From contig JAJYTD010000006.1 of assembly GCA_021793235.1 (NCBI GenBank), positions 62,001-126,000 on the forward strand: 64,000 nucleotides of DNA, read 5' to 3'. The stretch is from Actinomycetes bacterium. GTDB taxonomy: Bacteria > Actinomycetota > Actinomycetes > Streptosporangiales > Streptosporangiaceae. The position numbers and the translations under genes were made by a program. Numbering within the stretch: the stretch's first letter is position 1; every line of letters begins with the position of its first letter. This document shows, one piece after another, positions 43,562-53,256 of the stretch. The notes beneath the pieces are model-generated. The model was not told the origin of the DNA, made no database searches, and saw nothing but the letters and a program-made list of their open reading frames with translations.

Positions 43562-44368
43562 GTGAGCCGTAGCCGTCGTTCCCCCACACCAGACAAGGCA
43601 TGTATCGAAGCGGTAGACCTCGCCCGCGACGCGGCCGCCGAGACCGGGCGCCCGGAGTGGGTCGGTGAACACCTCTCCGCAAACGTCGAGGGTTCCCGCC
43701 TCGTCACCCACCTCTTCGCCTGCCTCGACCCCGCCTACTCCGGCTGGCACTACGCCGTCACCGTCGTCCGCGCCGCGCGCGCCAAGACCGTCACGGTGAA
43801 CGAAGCCGTACTGCTCCCGGGGGCCGACGCCCTCCTCGCCCCGGAATGGGTGCCCTGGAAAGAGCGCCTGCGCCCCGGCGACCTCGGGGTCGGAGACCTG
43901 CTGCCCAGCCCCGAGGACGACGAGCGCCTGGTGCCGGGCTTCGCCCAGGTGCCCGAGGGCGAGGTCGACGAAGAGGGCATCGACAAGCAGATGATCTGGG
44001 AGCTCGGCCTCGGCCGCTCCCGCGTCCTGTCGAAGGCCGGCCGCGACGCCGCGGCCCAGCGCTGGTACAGCGGTGCGGCCGGGCCGCACAGCGCCATCGC
44101 GAACGCGGCCCCCGCCAGCTGTGCGACCTGTGGATTCATGACTCCGCTGGCGGGAGAGTTCCGGCAAGTGTTCGGGGTCTGCGCCAATGAGTACGCCCCC
44201 GACGACGGCCGGGTGGTCTCGCTGGACCATGGCTGCGGTGCCCACTCCGAGGCGTCGCAGCCGGTCACGCAGGCCGAACCGATCGCTCCGGTCGTCGACG
44301 AGGTGGGGTATGACCACATCGTCTTCGACGACACCACCGAACTCGAATTGGTCTCCGCCGAGAACTGA
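43562..44368 (+). CDS. DUF3027 family protein
   Basis: A 268-residue protein of an actinobacteria-specific family. TPDKACIEAVDLARDAAAE at the start, YAVTVVRAARAKTVTVNEAVLLPG and WVPWKERLRPGDLGVGDLLP are recognisable blocks. A CATCGFMTPLAG...VCANEYAPDDGRVVSLDHGCGAHSE segment (about 195-240) has four Cys and a His that could hold zinc. Function is unknown. GTG 43562 is chosen over an upstream start at 43520, since the conserved region begins there. Confidence 0.85.
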   Translation: MSRSRRSPTPDKACIEAVDLARDAAAETGRPEWVGEHLSANVEGSRLVTHLFACLDPAYSGWHYAVTVVRAARAKTVTVNEAVLLPGADALLAPEWVPWKERLRPGDLGVGDLLPSPEDDERLVPGFAQVPEGEVDEEGIDKQMIWELGLGRSRVLSKAGRDAAAQRWYSGAAGPHSAIANAAPASCATCGFMTPLAGEFRQVFGVCANEYAPDDGRVVSLDHGCGAHSEASQPVTQAEPIAPVVDEVGYDHIVFDDTTELELVSAEN

Positions 44369-44472
44369 CCTGCCGCAGGCCGCCCAACAGGCGCAGGCGT
44401 AGGGTGCGGGCCGCCTGAGAACGGCCCCGCGGTCGCGTACCGTGGTTGCGCACCGACTCGGGAGGAGTCTCC

Positions 44473-47400
44473 ATGGTCCAGCCGCAGCCTGATCCGTTCG
44501 GCACGGCCGAACTGCGGAGGCGTGTCCTCGACGGGTGGGCCGACGCCCCCGCGCGGTTCCGGGAGGACGCCAACGCGGAAGAGGACTACGCTCTCGGCGG
44601 TTACCGCGACCGGATCGTCGTCGAACTCGCGCAGAACGCAGCCGACGCCGCCCGCCGGGCCGGTGTCCCCGGGCGCCTGCGCCTGGTGCTGGCGGGCGAC
44701 ACGTTCACCGCGGCCAACACCGGTGCCCCGCTCACAGCAGCGGGCGTGGAATCCCTCGCCACGCTGCGGGCCTCGGCCAAACGCGACGAGAGCGAGACCG
44801 GGGCCATCGGGCGGTTCGGAGTCGGGTTCTCCACCGTGGCCGCGTTCAGCGACAGCGTCACCGTGGCCTCCCGCAGCGGTGCCGTGCGCTGGGACCTCGA
44901 CCTTGCGCGGGCGGCGGTTCGCGACGGGCTGCTGGACTCCGGCCGCGCCCGCCCCGAACTGGCCGAGGAGCTCGAACGCCGCGACTGGCGCATCCCACTG
45001 CTCCGGCTGCCCTTCTGCGGTGATGCCGCACCGCCTGAGGGCTACGACACCGCGGTCACGCTCGTCCTGCGCGACACCGAGGCGCGCGAGCGGCTGCGCG
45101 GACTGCTGGACAGCACGGGCGAGGCGCTGCTGCTCGCGCTTACCGACCTCGCCGAGGTACGCGTCGACACCGGCGACGGCGAGCGCGTCATCACCCGCAC
45201 GGCCGGGAAGGCCGACGGGGAGGTCCTGACCGGTGTCCGCGACCGCGGCGGTGAACGGTCCACCTACTGGCGCACCGTCACCCGCACCGGCCGGTTCGAG
45301 CCATCACTGGTCGCCGACCGCCCCACCGAAGAACGGGCGCGCTTGGACTGGTCGGTCACATGGGCGGCGCCGGTCGACCCCGATGGCGGAGTCACCGACC
45401 TTCCGCCCGGAGTCGACCGCGTTGTCCACGCGCCGACTCCCAGCGACGAAGAACTGGCCCTGCCCGCGCTGCTCATCGGAACCTTCCCGCTGGGCCCCGA
45501 CCGGCGGCGCATCGCCCTCGGGCCCGCGACCGACGCGCTCATCGCCGAGGCCGCCGACGCCTATTGCGACCTGCTCTGCCGTCTCGGCGCCCGCGCCGCG
45601 CCGGACCTCGTCCCGGTGGGCTTCATGCGGGGCGGGGAGTTCGACGCCAGGTTCCGGGCGGCCGTCGCCAAGCCGATCGGCGACGCCCCGTTCCTCACCA
45701 CTGTCGGCGGCGATCCGGTGCGCCCGCGCGATGCCATCGTGCTCGAAGGGGGCCCCGAGGTCGTCGGTGCGCTCGCCGACCTGTTCACCACCGCGCTCCC
45801 CGGCGACCAGCACCCGCACCACCCGGCACTGGCCGCGCTGCCCGTGCGCCGTGTGGGCCTGGCCGAACTCGCCGACCTGCTCGGCGACCTCGACCGGGAG
45901 CCGCGGTGGTGGGCAAAGCTGTACACTGCCCTGCGCGCCGCCGGAAGCCGGGGAGCCGACCTCGGCGAGCTCGGCGCACTTCCTGTCCCGCTCGCCGACG
46001 GGCGGCTCGTCCGCGGCCCGCGCTCGCTGCTCGTCCCCGTCGGCGAGGCCTTCGAGGCGGGTTCGCTCGACACCACCGCCCTGGCCCCGCTCGGCTTGCG
46101 GATCGTCCATCCGCAGGCCGCGGACCCGCTGCTGGTGCGGCTCGGCGCGGTCGAGGCGAACGCGTCCGCGGTACTCACCGACGCACTCACTCGGGCCGCG
46201 GTGGAGAACTCGCTGGAGGCCGATGACCCGGATGCGATCGCGACGCCCGTGCTGGAGCTGGTGGCGGCATCCCGGACGACCCTCGCCGATGCCCCATGGC
46301 TGGCCGATCTGGCCCTGCACGACGACGAAGGCGGCTACTCGGTGGCCGGTGAGCTGCTGCTGCCCGACAGCCCACTGCTGGACATCTTCACCGATGACGC
46401 CCCCTTCGGAGTCGTCGCCGCCGATCTCGTCGACCGCTACGGTGCCCAGACCTTGGAAGCGGTCGGTGTGCTGCACTCGTTCGCGCTTGTCCGCGACAAC
46501 GAAGTGACCCTGGGCCCGGCGCTCGCGTACGGCAGGGAGGACCTCCAACTCGACGGAGTGGAGGAATGGGCGGAGGAGGTCGCCGAGCGGCTGGGCACGC
46601 CCGAGCTGCCGCCCGTCGTCTCCGAGTTCGTCGGTGTCGCCGACCTGGAATTCGTTCGGGACGACCGCTGGCCGCAGGCGTTGGACCTGCTGTCCGGCCC
46701 CCGTCTGCGCGCGGCGGTCACCGAGCCCGCCCGGGTGCTGGGCGGCGACGGCCGGGTGGTCGACGTGCCCGCATACACCGCCTGGTGGCTGCGCACGGGC
46801 GCGACGCTCAACGGTCGGCGCCCCACAGAGCTGCGCACTCCCGACGCCGATCCCGCACTCGCCGGTCTCTACGACGCCGTCCCCGACGGCCTCGACGCCG
46901 GCCTCGCACGGGCGCTGGGGGTGCGCACCACGCTGGAGGAGCTGGTGGCCGACCCGGACGGTCCCGAAGACCTGCTGGACCGGATGGCCGACCCCCAACG
47001 GCACATCGAACGCGATGCCCTGCGGCATATCTGGACGGCGCTGGCCCGGGTCGACGCCGACCGGGTGCCTTTGCCCGACCGGGTCCGCGCGGTGCGCGGC
47101 GGCGCCATCGTCGTCGCCGACGCCGGGGAAACCCTGGTGGTGGACGCACCGGACCTGCTTCCGCTGGTGGCGGAGCGCCCTGCCGTGCTCGTGCCGGTGG
47201 AGTACGCCATCGCCGTGGCGGATGTCCTCGACCTCGCCCTGGCCAGTGAAGAGGTGGCGGGTCGGGTGGCATCGGTCGGCGAGATCCGGCCGGTACCCGA
47301 TGAGGTCGGCGCTTTCCTGGACACCGGCGTGCTCACCTACCTGCACCACGAGGAACTGATCGTCGATGGTGCCGCCGTCGAATGGCGCTGCGACGGCGGT

Positions 47401-47544
47401 GCCCTGCACGCCGCCACCACCGATGGCCTCGCCCGCGCCCTGTGCTGGGCGGCCGGCCGGTGGCCGTACCGCCACCTCGTCGCCGCAGTTCTGCGGGACC
47501 CGCAGGATCTCCCGGCCCTCCTCGCGGAAGCGGACCTGGACTGA
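44473..47544 (+). CDS. Sacsin/Hsp90-type (GHKL) ATP-binding protein
   Basis: A 1023-residue protein. The N-terminal ~170 residues have a GHKL ATPase fold with N-box ELAQNAADA (51-59) and G-box GRFGVGF (113-119), as in sacsin-like and Hsp90-like proteins. The rest is a long acidic Ala/Leu/Asp-rich region with no recognised domain. A chaperone or ATP-driven assembly role is plausible but unproved. ATG 44473 has GGAGGAG 8 nt upstream. It follows DUF3027 by 104 bp. Confidence 0.83.
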   Translation: MVQPQPDPFGTAELRRRVLDGWADAPARFREDANAEEDYALGGYRDRIVVELAQNAADAARRAGVPGRLRLVLAGDTFTAANTGAPLTAAGVESLATLRASAKRDESETGAIGRFGVGFSTVAAFSDSVTVASRSGAVRWDLDLARAAVRDGLLDSGRARPELAEELERRDWRIPLLRLPFCGDAAPPEGYDTAVTLVLRDTEARERLRGLLDSTGEALLLALTDLAEVRVDTGDGERVITRTAGKADGEVLTGVRDRGGERSTYWRTVTRTGRFEPSLVADRPTEERARLDWSVTWAAPVDPDGGVTDLPPGVDRVVHAPTPSDEELALPALLIGTFPLGPDRRRIALGPATDALIAEAADAYCDLLCRLGARAAPDLVPVGFMRGGEFDARFRAAVAKPIGDAPFLTTVGGDPVRPRDAIVLEGGPEVVGALADLFTTALPGDQHPHHPALAALPVRRVGLAELADLLGDLDREPRWWAKLYTALRAAGSRGADLGELGALPVPLADGRLVRGPRSLLVPVGEAFEAGSLDTTALAPLGLRIVHPQAADPLLVRLGAVEANASAVLTDALTRAAVENSLEADDPDAIATPVLELVAASRTTLADAPWLADLALHDDEGGYSVAGELLLPDSPLLDIFTDDAPFGVVAADLVDRYGAQTLEAVGVLHSFALVRDNEVTLGPALAYGREDLQLDGVEEWAEEVAERLGTPELPPVVSEFVGVADLEFVRDDRWPQALDLLSGPRLRAAVTEPARVLGGDGRVVDVPAYTAWWLRTGATLNGRRPTELRTPDADPALAGLYDAVPDGLDAGLARALGVRTTLEELVADPDGPEDLLDRMADPQRHIERDALRHIWTALARVDADRVPLPDRVRAVRGGAIVVADAGETLVVDAPDLLPLVAERPAVLVPVEYAIAVADVLDLALASEEVAGRVASVGEIRPVPDEVGAFLDTGVLTYLHHEELIVDGAAVEWRCDGGALHAATTDGLARALCWAAGRWPYRHLVAAVLRDPQDLPALLAEADLD

Positions 47545-47662
47545 CCCGAAGCGGCCATGCGCCGCGCCCCTATGTCCGATGGCGGGCCCGAGCGTGTTCT
47601 GTGCTGTTGCTGTAGGGTCCCGCCGCCCCGCCCTGTGGGGAAACGCCTCGGCACCCGCCGGG

Positions 47663-49153
47663 TCACCGGGTGACGCGGAAGAACCCTTCGGCGATGAGGG
47701 AGCGCAGGATCTCCGGAGTGCGCTGGCGGACGACCGCGGTGTCCTGCTCGGTGAGTTCGGCGATCGCGTCCAGGAGCGGGCTGACCGGCATGGTGCCGTC
47801 GCAGACACTGGCCAGGGCCGCCTCCACTGTGCCGACTTGGGCCACCCGCCGGAGGCCGTTGCGCTGGCGGAGCAGGATGCGTTCGGGGTCGGGCGCACCG
47901 GGGACGCCGATCCGCTCCTCCACCACACCGGGAGCGAGTGCCACGTGCGCCGACAGCAGAGCCGCGTCGGTCAGCCGGTGCGCGGTCATCGCCCCGTCGA
48001 CCACGTCGGGAAGGTAGGGGCCGACCGGTTGCTCGATCTCGTGGCGGAGGTCCTCCACCCGGACGGTGGCGTCCTGGGCGACGTCGTTGCGCAGGCAGAT
48101 CCAGCCGAACCCGATCGCGCGGACGCCCTCGCGGTCGAAGTAGTCCAGCCATGCGTCGTAGCGGCGGGTGTACTCCGGGGTCCCCTGCTCACAGGAGTCG
48201 CGCAGCCACAGCTCCACGTACTCCGCCGGGTCCTGCACGTCGCGCTGGACCACCCAGCCCGAGCATCCGGTCCCGGCCACCCACGCACCGACCCGGTCGC
48301 GCCAGTCCTCGCCTCCGACGTGCAGCCAGTTCGCGAGGATTTGGCACCAGCCGCCGTCGGTGAGGTGGCGCGGTGCCTGCCGCACCAGTTCCGAGCACAC
48401 GGTGTCGCCGGCGAAGTCGGATTCGCGGTAGGTGTAGCGGGCCGAATCCGGTGTGATCACGAACGGGGGGTTGGAGACGATGAGGTCGAAGCGTTCGCCG
48501 CGGACCGGTTCGAACAGCGACCCTTCGCGTGTGCGCATGTTGTCCACACCCGACAGTGCGCAGCTGATCTCGGCCAGGCGCAGCGCGCGCGGATTGACGT
48601 CGGTGGCGCACACCTCGGCCGCGCGTGCGGCCAGATGCAGAGACTGCACTCCGCAGCCGGTACCGAGGTCGAGGGCGCGGTCAACGGGGCCGTCCACGAT
48701 GAGCTTCGACAGTGTGGCCGACGCCCCGCCCGCGCCCACTACATGGTCCGCGCGAAGGCGGCCCTGGCCGGGGCGGACCGTGGGGTCGGAGACGACGTAT
48801 CCCGTCTGTTCCCCCTCGTTCAGCTCCCACGGGCTCAGGTGTACCAGTGCGCGCACCCGGCCGTCCTCGACCGACAGCAGACCGGCCTCGGCGAGCTCAG
48901 CGACGGGCAGCATGGCGCGCGCGGAGGCCTCGGAGACCGGTTCCTGCAGCCGCCACAGGCGGAGGAGTACGCCCAGCCGCTCCTCCCCGCCGGTGGCGCG
49001 CAGTGCGGGGATGAGCTGCTCGCGGGAGAGGGCGCGCGCCGCCATGTCGCCGAGCCTGTCGCGGACGCCGGACACGGTGTAGTCGGCGTCGACCAGCGTC
49101 TGCCGGAGCCGGTCGGCGAGCCGGGGAGAAAACGGGCGCAACGAATTCGACAC
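47663..49153 (-). CDS. Class I SAM-dependent methyltransferase (RsmC/PrmB-like)
   Basis: A 496-residue protein. A helical N-terminal domain (1-100) with winged-helix character precedes a Rossmann methyltransferase: VDRALDLGTGCGVQSLHLA (motif I, about 160-178), CATDVNPRALRLAE, and VSNPPFVITP (NPPF catalytic motif, about 225-234), typical of N-methylation of protein Gln, rRNA or small-molecule amines. A C-terminal ~100-residue extension ends in a regulator-like fold. Target unknown. GTG 49153 is the best family start; no strong Shine-Dalgarno is seen. Confidence 0.82.
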   Translation of the reverse strand: MSNSLRPFSPRLADRLRQTLVDADYTVSGVRDRLGDMAARALSREQLIPALRATGGEERLGVLLRLWRLQEPVSEASARAMLPVAELAEAGLLSVEDGRVRALVHLSPWELNEGEQTGYVVSDPTVRPGQGRLRADHVVGAGGASATLSKLIVDGPVDRALDLGTGCGVQSLHLAARAAEVCATDVNPRALRLAEISCALSGVDNMRTREGSLFEPVRGERFDLIVSNPPFVITPDSARYTYRESDFAGDTVCSELVRQAPRHLTDGGWCQILANWLHVGGEDWRDRVGAWVAGTGCSGWVVQRDVQDPAEYVELWLRDSCEQGTPEYTRRYDAWLDYFDREGVRAIGFGWICLRNDVAQDATVRVEDLRHEIEQPVGPYLPDVVDGAMTAHRLTDAALLSAHVALAPGVVEERIGVPGAPDPERILLRQRNGLRRVAQVGTVEAALASVCDGTMPVSPLLDAIAELTEQDTAVVRQRTPEILRSLIAEGFFRVTR

Positions 49154-49236
49154 GTGCCCATTATCAGGCAGGAGGAGCCGGCCTCGGGAAAGCGGGCGCA
49201 AAAACGCGCGGTCCTTTCCGAGTGTGCCGCGCGGGG

Positions 49237-49464
49237 TCATTGGCCGCGTTTGCGCAGCAGCCGGGGGATGTAGAGGAAGCCGAACACGCCCAGGGCGATC
49301 CCCGTCAGGCAGACCCAGAGCCACCAGCGGTCGTCCTCGGCCAAGCCGTCGCCCATCGTCAAAAGCACGATCAACGCGATGACCCAGCCCACGGTGCCCA
49401 GGGCCGTGGGGACGCGGTAGTCGATCTCCAGCACTTCAGGATCGGGCTGGCGGGGTTTGCGCAC
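49237..49464 (-). CDS. DUF2530 family small membrane protein
   Basis: A 75-residue protein with two transmembrane helices (about residues 19-39 and 47-66) and a basic tail, matching DUF2530. It is often found next to an NCS2 permease and marR in Streptomyces-like genomes, as here. Function is unknown. Confidence 0.85.
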   Translation of the reverse strand: MRKPRQPDPEVLEIDYRVPTALGTVGWVIALIVLLTMGDGLAEDDRWWLWVCLTGIALGVFGFLYIPRLLRKRGQ

Positions 49465-49630
49465 GTTCTCAGGCTAGACGATGTCCTGGTCGTCCTTGCC
49501 GACGCGGACTCTCGCGGTTCGCGGACCCGGCACGGGTTTCGGGGAGCCGGTGTCCGGGACCGAGAGCGCCGACAACTAATCTGACCTCGTAACTTATTCC
49601 GGACATGGCAGACCCGAGCGAGTAAACCCA

Positions 49631-51118
49631 ATGTCACATCCCGCTGACGGCACGTCCACCGCGCAGGCCCCCGGCCTCAAGGGGCGGCTCGACGGCTACT
49701 TTCACGTCTCCGCCCGAGGGTCGGACTTCCTCCGCGAGATCCGCGGCGGCCTGGCGACGTTCTTCGCCATGGCCTACATCATCGTCCTCAATCCGCTGAT
49801 CATCGGTACGGCACCGGATGTGAACGGCGACGAACTCGGCATCGCGCGTGTCGCGGCGACCACGGCCCTGGTGGGCGGGGTGATCTCCATTCTCATGGGC
49901 GTGGTCAGCCGCTACCCGTTCTCGATCGCCGCGGGTATGGGGCTCAACGTCCTCGTCGCCTACTCGCTCGCGCCAAAGATGACCTGGGCCGACGCCATGG
50001 GGCTGGTGGTGCTCGAAGGCCTCGTGCTGTTGGTGCTCGTGCTGACCGGGTTTCGCACCGCGGTCTTCCGCGCCATCCCGCCGAATCTCAAGACCGCGAT
50101 CGGGGTGGGCGTGGGCATGTTCCTGGCCCTGGTCGGATTCGTCAACGCGGGATTCATCCGCCGGGTCCCCGACGCCGCCGACAGTACCGTTCCGGTGCAA
50201 CTGGGCGACGGTGTCCTGACCGGCTGGCCGATCCTCGTCTTCGTGATCGGCCTGGTGGTGACGATCGCGCTGATCGTGCGCAGGGTGAAGGGTGCGATGC
50301 TGATCGGGATCGTCGTCGCGACCGTGGTGGCGATCATCGTGGAGAGCACCGCCGCCGTCGGCCCGATGGCCGGGGACGACGGTGAGTTCAACCCCGCCGG
50401 GTGGTCGCTGAGCGTCCCGGCCGTGCCGACCTCTGTGGCCGACATAGTCGCTCTTCCGGACTTCAGCCTGATCGGTCAGTTCAATCTGTTCGGCAGCTTC
50501 GCCAACGCCAGCGTGATCGCGGTGATCCTGCTGCTGTTCACCCTGATGCTGGCGGACTTCTTCGACACCATGGGCACCATGGTCGGCGTCGGCGGACAGG
50601 CCGGGCTGCTGGACGAGAAGGGCAACGTCCCCGGGGCCCGCGAGGTGCTGGCGGTCGACGCGCTGGGCACCATGGCCGGAGGCGCCGCGTCGGCCTCGGT
50701 GAACACCGTCTTCGCGGAGTCGGCCGCCGGTGTCGGCGAAGGCGCCCGCACGGGCATCGCGCCGATCGTCACCGGTGTACTGTTCCTGCTCGCCACGCTG
50801 TTCTCGCCCCTGGTCTCGCTGGTGCCGTTCGAGGCGGCCACGCCGGTCCTGATCATCGTCGGCTTCATGATGATGACGCAGGTCACCAAGATCAACTTTC
50901 AGGACTACGCGATCGGCATCCCCGCGTTCCTGACCATCGTGGTGATGCCGTTCAGCTATTCGATCACCAACGGCATCGGCGCCGGCTTCATCAGCTACAC
51001 GGTCGTCCGGATCGCCCAGGGGCGGCTGAAGGACATCCACCCGCTGATGGCGATCGTCGCGGCGGCGTTCCTGGTGTACTTCGCGATCGGCCCGATCGAA
51101 GGCCTGCTCGGACTCTGA
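49631..51118 (+). CDS. NCS2-family purine permease (AzgA-like)
   Basis: A 495-residue transporter with about 12 hydrophobic helices. STAQ...GYFHVSARGSDFLREIRGGLATFFAMAYIIVLNP at the start, GMGLNVLVAYSLA, and NTVFAESAAGVGEGARTGIAPIVTGVLF are AzgA/GhxP-type signatures. It should import adenine, guanine or hypoxanthine. It is divergent from DUF2530 and precedes marR after about 200 bp. Confidence 0.92.
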   Translation: MSHPADGTSTAQAPGLKGRLDGYFHVSARGSDFLREIRGGLATFFAMAYIIVLNPLIIGTAPDVNGDELGIARVAATTALVGGVISILMGVVSRYPFSIAAGMGLNVLVAYSLAPKMTWADAMGLVVLEGLVLLVLVLTGFRTAVFRAIPPNLKTAIGVGVGMFLALVGFVNAGFIRRVPDAADSTVPVQLGDGVLTGWPILVFVIGLVVTIALIVRRVKGAMLIGIVVATVVAIIVESTAAVGPMAGDDGEFNPAGWSLSVPAVPTSVADIVALPDFSLIGQFNLFGSFANASVIAVILLLFTLMLADFFDTMGTMVGVGGQAGLLDEKGNVPGAREVLAVDALGTMAGGAASASVNTVFAESAAGVGEGARTGIAPIVTGVLFLLATLFSPLVSLVPFEAATPVLIIVGFMMMTQVTKINFQDYAIGIPAFLTIVVMPFSYSITNGIGAGFISYTVVRIAQGRLKDIHPLMAIVAAAFLVYFAIGPIEGLLGL

Positions 51119-51295
51119 CGGCACCGCCCCTTCCGCCGGCGCTGCCGTCCGGCGGCGGGGGCGGCACCTCACCCGCCTCGGCACCGCGGGATGCGCACGG
51201 GAACACGGCCACAGCACCGAAATCCCGCCTCCCGGCGAGGTCCCGACTCGCCGGAGGTCAGCGCAGAATGGGAATGTCGGCGGTACGCGATATTG

Positions 51296-51321
51296 TTAGC
51301 AAGAGTAATGAGCTGTGCTAA
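51296..51321 (+). promoter_or_regulatory. Candidate MarR operator
   Basis: TTAGCA (51296-51301) and TGCTAA (51316-51321) are inverted half-sites with a 14-bp spacer. The second half-site overlaps the A of the marR start codon (51321), so a bound regulator would block initiation. Confidence 0.5.
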
Positions 51322-51773
51322 TGAACCACTCCCATCACCTGGCCCGACAGACCAGAACCGACGCGGGTCTGGCCGCGGTGCTGCGCGTGGCCGTGAGCAG
51401 GCTGACCCGCCGGCTCCGCGCGCAGCGTCCCGACGCCTCGCTTTCGCTCGGACAGGGAGCAGTCCTGTTCGCTCTCGATCGGCACGGCCGGATGACCCCC
51501 GGTGCGCTCGCGGACCACGAGAAGGTTCAGCCCCCCTCGATGACCCGGATCATCGCGGCACTGGAGGAGCGCGGGCTGGTGCGTCGGACCCGGCACCCCG
51601 ACGACCAGCGCCGCCAGTTGGTGCATCTGACCGACGAGGGCCGCGCGCTGGTCCGGGCGGACCAGCGGCGCCGCGAGGCGTGGCTGGCGCAGCGCCTGGC
51701 CGAGCTGACCTCGGAGGAGAAGGAGACTCTGCGCAAGGCGGTACGAATCCTGGAGCGGTTGAGCCAGGCCTAG
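51321..51773 (+). CDS. MarR family transcriptional regulator
   Basis: A 150-residue winged-helix regulator. LSLGQGAVLFALDRHGRMTPGALADHEKVQPPSMTRIIAALEERGLVRRTRHPDDQRRQLVHLTDEG (about 43-110) is the MarR DNA-binding region with a complete wing motif DDQRRQLVHLT. It probably represses itself and the MFS gene that follows, as in other marR-MFS pairs. ATG 51321 is chosen, and the transcript may be leaderless. The stop at 51773 is directly followed by a 60-nt hairpin. Confidence 0.92.
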   Translation: MNHSHHLARQTRTDAGLAAVLRVAVSRLTRRLRAQRPDASLSLGQGAVLFALDRHGRMTPGALADHEKVQPPSMTRIIAALEERGLVRRTRHPDDQRRQLVHLTDEGRALVRADQRRREAWLAQRLAELTSEEKETLRKAVRILERLSQA

Positions 51774-51776
51774 CAG

Positions 51777-51836
51777 CCGTGTCCGGTTCTGCTTCCACCG
51801 CCTCCACGGAGGAGGCGGAAGCAGAACCGGACACGG
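51777..51836 (+). promoter_or_regulatory. 60-nt hairpin at the marR-MFS junction
   Basis: Arms CCGTGTCCGGTTCTGCTTCC (51777-51796) and GGAAGCAGAACCGGACACGG (51817-51836) match perfectly over 20 bp. A 3-nt bulge (51797-51799) separates an inner 6-bp stem GCCTCC/GGAGGC with loop ACGGA (51806-51810). It begins 4 nt after the marR stop and covers GTG 51779, a possible MFS start. It should act as an attenuator or translational block. Confidence 0.75.
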
Positions 51837-51844
51837 AATGGGAC

Positions 51845-53161
51845 ATGGAATCCGCCGAGGACGCCTCCGACGAGCACCGGCGCCGGGGACCCGCCATGTT
51901 CCGGTCCCTCGCCGTCCGCAACTACCGGCTGTACGCCGTCGGCCAGGTCGTCTCCAACACCGGTACGTGGATGCAGCGCATCGCGCAGGACTGGCTGGTG
52001 CTCCAGCTCAGCGGCGGCAGCGGAATGGCGCTGGGCCTCACCACCGCCCTGCAGTTTCTGCCCATGCTGCTGTTCGGCCTGTGGGGCGGGACGCTCGTCG
52101 ACCGGATGAACAAGCGGCGGCTGCTCATCACGACCCAGGGCATCATGGGGCTGCTCGCCCTGGGGCTGGGCGTCCTGGCCACCGCCGGGGCGGCGCAGGT
52201 GTGGCACGTGTACGTGTTCGCCTTTGTGCTGGGGCTGGTCACCGTGGTCGACAACCCGGCCCGGCAGACGTTCGTGGTCGAAATGGTCGGGCACCGGGAC
52301 CTGCCCAACGCTGTCGCGCTGAACAGCGCCAGCTTCCAGCTCGGCCGGGTCACCGGTCCGGCCGTCGCCGGCCTGCTCATCGCCGCGATCGGCAGCGGCC
52401 CGGTGTTCCTGATCAACGCGTTCTCCTTCCTGGCGGTGCTGCTGGGGATGGGGCTGATGCGCCCGCAGGAGCTCCACGTCACCGAACCGGTACCGCGGAC
52501 CAAGGGGCAGACGATCGCCGGGGTGCGCTACGTGGCCGGCCGGGCGGACCTGGTGCTGCTCCTGGCAATGACCGTCTTCGTGCAGATGTTCGGCGCCAAC
52601 GTGCAGACGCAGATCGCGCTGATGACCAACAACGTCTTCCGGTCGGGAGCCGCGGCGTTCGGCGTGGCCGCCGCAGCCCTCGCCGTCGGCGCCCTGTCGG
52701 GTGCCCTGCTGGCCGCACGACGGGAGCGACCGCGGTTGCGCATGGTGCTCACCGGAGCCCTGGGCTTTGGCGCACTGCAGATCGCGGCCGCCCTCACACC
52801 GGGCTACCCGGGGTTCATCGTGGCGCTGATGCTCATGGGGATCGCTTTCATGACCTTCACGACATCCCTCAACGCCACCTTCCAACTCAGCGTCGACCCG
52901 CAGATGCGCGGCCGTGTGATGAGCATCTACATGCTGGTGTTCCTGGGCGTCGCGCCCATCGGTGCGCCCGTTGTCGGGTTCATCGCCGACACGTTCGGCC
53001 CCCGCGCCAGCCTCGCGGTCGGCGGCACGGTGAGCGCCGCGGCGGTACTGCTGGTGACGGCCCTGCTCGCCCGCAGACTCGGCGTGCGGCTGCGCCTGGA
53101 CCCGCGGCGGCGCCCTTTCACCCGAATCACCGGACACGCGGGCACGGGCGGCACCGGGTAG
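51845..53161 (+). CDS. Major facilitator superfamily transporter (drug-efflux-like)
   Basis: A transporter of about 438 residues with 12 hydrophobic helices. FRSLAVRNYRLYAVGQVVSNTGTWMQRIAQDWLVLQL opens the first helix, and FGLWGGTLVDRMNKRRLLI is the MFS loop 2-3 motif. DNPARQTFVVEMVGHRDLPNAVALNSASFQLGR matches the MDR-type subgroup (enterobactin/macrolide exporters). The start is uncertain: GTG 51779 is inside the hairpin, ATG 51845 follows it, and ATG 51897 has the clearest ribosome-binding site (GGGGA). The product probably exports the ligand of the adjacent MarR regulator. Confidence 0.86.
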   Translation: MESAEDASDEHRRRGPAMFRSLAVRNYRLYAVGQVVSNTGTWMQRIAQDWLVLQLSGGSGMALGLTTALQFLPMLLFGLWGGTLVDRMNKRRLLITTQGIMGLLALGLGVLATAGAAQVWHVYVFAFVLGLVTVVDNPARQTFVVEMVGHRDLPNAVALNSASFQLGRVTGPAVAGLLIAAIGSGPVFLINAFSFLAVLLGMGLMRPQELHVTEPVPRTKGQTIAGVRYVAGRADLVLLLAMTVFVQMFGANVQTQIALMTNNVFRSGAAAFGVAAAALAVGALSGALLAARRERPRLRMVLTGALGFGALQIAAALTPGYPGFIVALMLMGIAFMTFTTSLNATFQLSVDPQMRGRVMSIYMLVFLGVAPIGAPVVGFIADTFGPRASLAVGGTVSAAAVLLVTALLARRLGVRLRLDPRRRPFTRITGHAGTGGTG

Positions 53162-53256
53162 AGCCCTGCCGCCTCCGCTCCCGGCACCGGCGGCCGTGCC
53201 GGTCGGGACGTCCCAGACCATGATCACTCCACGTTCCGTAACGATACGAGGTGGGC

